Below, piece after piece: positions 61,569 to 64,000 of a stretch of DNA of 64,000 nt (positions within the stretch are counted from its first letter, which is position 1; each line of letters opens with the position of its first letter). The notes under the pieces were generated by a model. The model was not told the origin of the DNA. It ran no database searches and saw only the letters and a list, made by a program, of their open reading frames with translations. Made by a program: the position numbers and the translations under genes. Source of the stretch: an uncultured Rhodocyclaceae bacterium (GTDB lineage Bacteria; Pseudomonadota; Gammaproteobacteria; Burkholderiales; Rhodocyclaceae); NCBI GenBank assembly GCA_900549295.1, contig URNG01000001.1, positions 1 through 64,000 of the forward strand. Reading direction: 5' to 3'.

Positions 61569-61650
61569 CCTGGGGCCATGACCCAGGCGGGGGCGTTGTT
61601 GGGACAGGGCGGCGGCATCAGGGATTTTGTCCGGGGCATCGCCCCGGACC
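61569..61650. repeat. Short palindromic repeat, copy B
   Basis: CCTGGG (61569-61574) and CCCAGG (61582-61587) flank GCCATGA, and GTCCGGGGC (61629-61637) pairs with GCCCCGGAC (61641-61649). The blocks ATGACCCAGGC and TTTTGTCCGG are shared in order with 48771-48835. A further hairpin, CCCCCTTTCCC / GGGAAGAGGGGG, lies at about 61685-61711. The 61435-61719 gap holds these repeats and the rpsT terminator but no gene. Confidence 0.4.
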
Positions 61651-61719
61651 AATATGTTTTCGATGGTCTGATTTTGCCTGCGGCCCCCTTTCCCGTGAGG
61701 GAAGAGGGGGCATGATGGT

Positions 61720-63519
61720 TTACGCGGCGAACAGCGCGTCGCCTAGGGCCAGACAGCCGCTGTCGCCGGCCTTGACCGTTTCCGCGCAGGCAATCGCCTT
61801 CGGCAGCATCTGGTCGGCATAGAAGCGGGCGCTGGCGAGTTTGGCACGGTAGAAAGCTTGGTCGCCTTCGCCCGTGTCGAGATGGGTGCTGGCGGCGAGC
61901 GCGGCCTTGGCCATCATCCAGCCGTTGCAGACGACGACGGCGAGCTCGAGGTAGGACACGGCGGCGGCCAGCACCGGGCCGTAGCCGCCCTTGGCGCTTT
62001 CGGCCAGCCATTCGGTGGTGTCGGTCCACATCTTGAGTGCCACGCCCAATTTCTGGGCGATGCCGGCGAGTTCGGGTTTGCCGCTGGCCCCCAACGCTTT
62101 CACCGTGCCGTAGATTTCGCCGAAAACGAGTTTGGCGGTGGCCCCTTGGTCGCGCATCAGCTTGCGGAACAGGAGGTCGTTGGCCTGGATGCCGGTGGTG
62201 CCTTCGTAGATGGTGGTGATGCGGGCGTCGCGCCAGTGCTGCGCCGCGCCGGTTTCTTCGATGAAGCCCATGCCGCCGTGAATCTGGATGCCGAGCGAGG
62301 TGACTTCGATGCCCATTTCGGTGCCGCCGCCCTTGACGATGGGGATCATGAATTCGGCGAGGTAGAGGGCTTTCTTGCGCTCGTCCGCATCGGCCAGGTG
62401 GCTGGCGCGGTCGAGCAGCCCGGAGGTGTAGTAGGTGAGGGCGCGGGCGGCTTCGACGCGCGATTTCATCAGCATCAGCATGCGCCGGATGTCCGGGTGC
62501 TTGTCGATGGACACCAGCGCCTCGCCGGTCAGCGCGTCGCGCCCCTGCTTGCGTTCGCGGGCGTAGGCCAGCGCCTGCTGGTAGGCGCGCTCGCCGAGCG
62601 CCACGCCTTGCAGGCCGACGCCCAGGCGCGCTTCGTTCATCATGATGAACATGTATTCGAGGCCGCGATTGGCTTCGCCGAGCAGCCAGCCGACGGCGCC
62701 GCCATTATCGCCATAGGCCATGACGCAGGTCGGGCTGGCGTGGATGCCGAGCTTGTGTTCGAGCGACACGCAGTAAGCGTCGTTGCGCACGCCGAGCGAA
62801 CCGTCGGCATTGACCAGGAACTTCGGCACCAGGAACATCGAGATGCCCTTGACCCCCGGCGGCGCGTCCGGCAAGCGGGCCAGCACGAGATGCACGATGT
62901 TGTCGGTCATGTCGTGGTCGCCGTAGGTGATGAAGATTTTCTGGCCGAACATGCGGTAGCTGCCGTCGGCCTGCGGTTCGGCGCGCGAGCGGATCAGCGC
63001 CAGATCGGAGCCGGCCTGCGGCTCGGTCAGGTTCATGGTGCCCGTCCATTCGCCGGACACCATCTTGTCCAAATACACGGCCTTCAGTTCGTCGCTGGCG
63101 CAGGTGAGCAGCGCTTCGACCGCGCCGGTGGTGAGCAAGGGGCCGAGGCTGAAGGAGATGTTGGCGGCGCACAGCATTTCCTTGGCGGCGATGCCCAGGG
63201 TGTTGGGCAGGCCCTGGCCGCCGAACTCAGCGGGCAGGGTGATGCCGTTCCAGCCCGCTTCGCGGTACTGATCGTAGGCGGCTTTCCAGCCGGGCGGCGT
63301 GGTAACGCCTTCGGCAGTGAGCTTGCAGCCTTGCTGGTCGCCGATACGGTTGAGGGGGGCGATGATTTCGCCGGCGAATTTGGCGGCTTCGTCGAGAATG
63401 GCGTCGGCCAGGTCGGGCGTGGCTTCGGCGAAATCCGGCAGTTGCGAGAGTTCCTTGAAGCCGGCGATTTCGTCCATGACGAAACGCATGTCCTTGATCG
63501 GGGCGCGATAGTCGCTCAT
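61720..63519 (-). CDS. Acyl-CoA dehydrogenase, long (about 600-residue) type
   Basis: FAD-dependent acyl-CoA dehydrogenase of 599 residues, longer than the usual 380-400 and with the extra C-terminal domain of the DmdC/FadE5-like group. The flavin and substrate segments are MNLTEPQAGSDLALIRSRA, FITYGDHD, SLGIQIHGGMGFIEETGA and TIYEGTTGIQANDLLFRK, where the Glu of YEGT is the catalytic-base position of this class. ATG 63519 has AAGGAG about nine bases upstream. It follows the nitronate monooxygenase-like gene; substrate not predictable. Confidence 0.92.
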   Translation of the reverse strand: MSDYRAPIKDMRFVMDEIAGFKELSQLPDFAEATPDLADAILDEAAKFAGEIIAPLNRIGDQQGCKLTAEGVTTPPGWKAAYDQYREAGWNGITLPAEFGGQGLPNTLGIAAKEMLCAANISFSLGPLLTTGAVEALLTCASDELKAVYLDKMVSGEWTGTMNLTEPQAGSDLALIRSRAEPQADGSYRMFGQKIFITYGDHDMTDNIVHLVLARLPDAPPGVKGISMFLVPKFLVNADGSLGVRNDAYCVSLEHKLGIHASPTCVMAYGDNGGAVGWLLGEANRGLEYMFIMMNEARLGVGLQGVALGERAYQQALAYARERKQGRDALTGEALVSIDKHPDIRRMLMLMKSRVEAARALTYYTSGLLDRASHLADADERKKALYLAEFMIPIVKGGGTEMGIEVTSLGIQIHGGMGFIEETGAAQHWRDARITTIYEGTTGIQANDLLFRKLMRDQGATAKLVFGEIYGTVKALGASGKPELAGIAQKLGVALKMWTDTTEWLAESAKGGYGPVLAAAVSYLELAVVVCNGWMMAKAALAASTHLDTGEGDQAFYRAKLASARFYADQMLPKAIACAETVKAGDSGCLALGDALFAA

Positions 63520-63564
63520 GTTCAATGTCTCCTTGGTATGGGTTATTGGTCAGTTACGTGAAAT

Positions 63565-64000
63565 TCAGAACGGGGAGGCGCACAGCGCCGCCTTGGCGCG
63601 CTGGTAATCGGCATGCAGGGCGGCGATGATCTCGGCGGCCGGGCGCACGGCGTCGATGGTGCCGACGCCTTGCCCGGCGCCCCAGATGTCCTTCCACGCC
63701 TTCGGCCCGGCCTCGCTGGAGGCGCCGAAATTCATGGCCGATTTGTCGCGCACCGGCAGATTCTCCGGGTCGAGGCCGGCGGCGAGGATGCTCTGTTTGA
63801 GGTAGTTGCCGTGCACGCCGGTGAAATACGGCGTATACACCACGTCCTTGGCGGCGGCATCGACCACCGCCTGCTTGTAGGCTTCGACCGCGTTGGCCTC
63901 GCGGCTGGCGATGAAGCGCGTCCCCATGTAGGCGAAATCGGCGCCCATGGCCTGCGCGGCGAGAATGGATGCGCCATTGCTGATGGCGCCGGAGAGCGCG
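63565..64000 (-). CDS. Nitronate monooxygenase family protein, 3' part
   Basis: C-terminal part of an FMN-dependent TIM-barrel enzyme of the nitronate monooxygenase / 2-nitropropane dioxygenase family; the 5' end lies outside the window and the frame is open to base 63999. The phosphate-binding block GAISNGASILAAQAMGADF (residues encoded from about 63994 down to 63936) followed by YMGTRFIASREA is diagnostic. The 45-base gap to the acyl-CoA dehydrogenase suggests one operon, as often seen in fatty-acid degradation clusters. The physiological substrate is unclear. Confidence 0.88.
   Translation of the reverse strand, partial: ALSGAISNGASILAAQAMGADFAYMGTRFIASREANAVEAYKQAVVDAAAKDVVYTPYFTGVHGNYLKQSILAAGLDPENLPVRDKSAMNFGASSEAGPKAWKDIWGAGQGVGTIDAVRPAAEIIAALHADYQRAKAALCASPF

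Overview
This is 64 kb of ordinary, high-GC bacterial chromosome, almost entirely housekeeping genes. Gene order (fur-bamE-dapB-carAB-greA-yhbY-rlmE-ftsH-folP-glmM-tpiA-secG-tRNA-Leu-nuoA to nuoN; ffs-dnaX-ebfC-recR; petABC-sspAB) and family details point to a Betaproteobacterium, most likely Rhodocyclales or a near relative. Supporting details are the PVWY form of the cytochrome b PEWY motif, a DUF3579 protein, and a class of small HTH protein known from betaproteobacteria. No phage, plasmid, transposase, CRISPR array or recognisable defence island was seen.

Layout. 1-6.2 kb: end of a carbon-nitrogen hydrolase, tldD, a di-haem cytochrome c, DAHP synthase, a patatin-like lipase overlapping queD, and a divergent COG0731-type radical SAM gene. 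6.2-11.4 kb: orphan HTH regulator with a repeat-rich upstream region, tRNA-Ser(UGA), nadK, recN, fur, bamE, dapB. 11.4-14 kb: a large soluble hybrid histidine kinase lying between dapB and carA. 14-25.7 kb: carA, carB, greA, yhbY, rlmE, ftsH, folP, glmM, tpiA, secG. 25.7-40.3 kb: tRNA-Leu(GAG) and the complete 14-gene nuo operon for respiratory complex I. 40.4-43.2 kb: SRP RNA, dnaX, ebfC, recR. 43.2-47.4 kb: the bc1 complex (petABC), sspA, sspB, a CbiX-like chelatase. 47.4-52.5 kb: DUF3579 protein, a putative metalloprotease, suhB, trmJ, a LysR regulator divergent from fpr. 52.5-58.2 kb: speD-speE, mtfA, a DMT exporter, relA. 58.2-61.4 kb: a membrane-anchored unknown, a SCO protein, a PCuAC copper chaperone, two bacterioferritins, rpsT. 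61.7-64 kb: acyl-CoA dehydrogenase and the 3' part of a nitronate monooxygenase.

How the genes fit together. Complex I and bc1, with a SCO/PCuAC copper-delivery pair (copper for a cytochrome oxidase lying elsewhere) and several cytochromes, describe an aerobic respiratory chain. Fur, the two bacterioferritins and Fpr handle iron and redox stress. The rest is biosynthesis (aromatics, lysine, carbamoyl phosphate, folate, amino sugars, spermidine), RNA modification and stringent control.

No convincing undescribed multi-gene system was found. The most useful leads are small. The two bacterioferritin subunits carry complementary lesions, one lacking ferroxidase ligands and the other the haem Met. 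An intrinsic terminator sits between a good promoter and carA. A terminator ends two bases before the folP start codon. Upstream of speD is a promoter overlapped by an 11-bp inverted repeat, followed by a long leader. A cluster of TATGAC repeats precedes the orphan HTH gene. relA has TATAAT six bases before its ATG, suggesting a leaderless message. Several short dispersed repeat elements lie in gene gaps.
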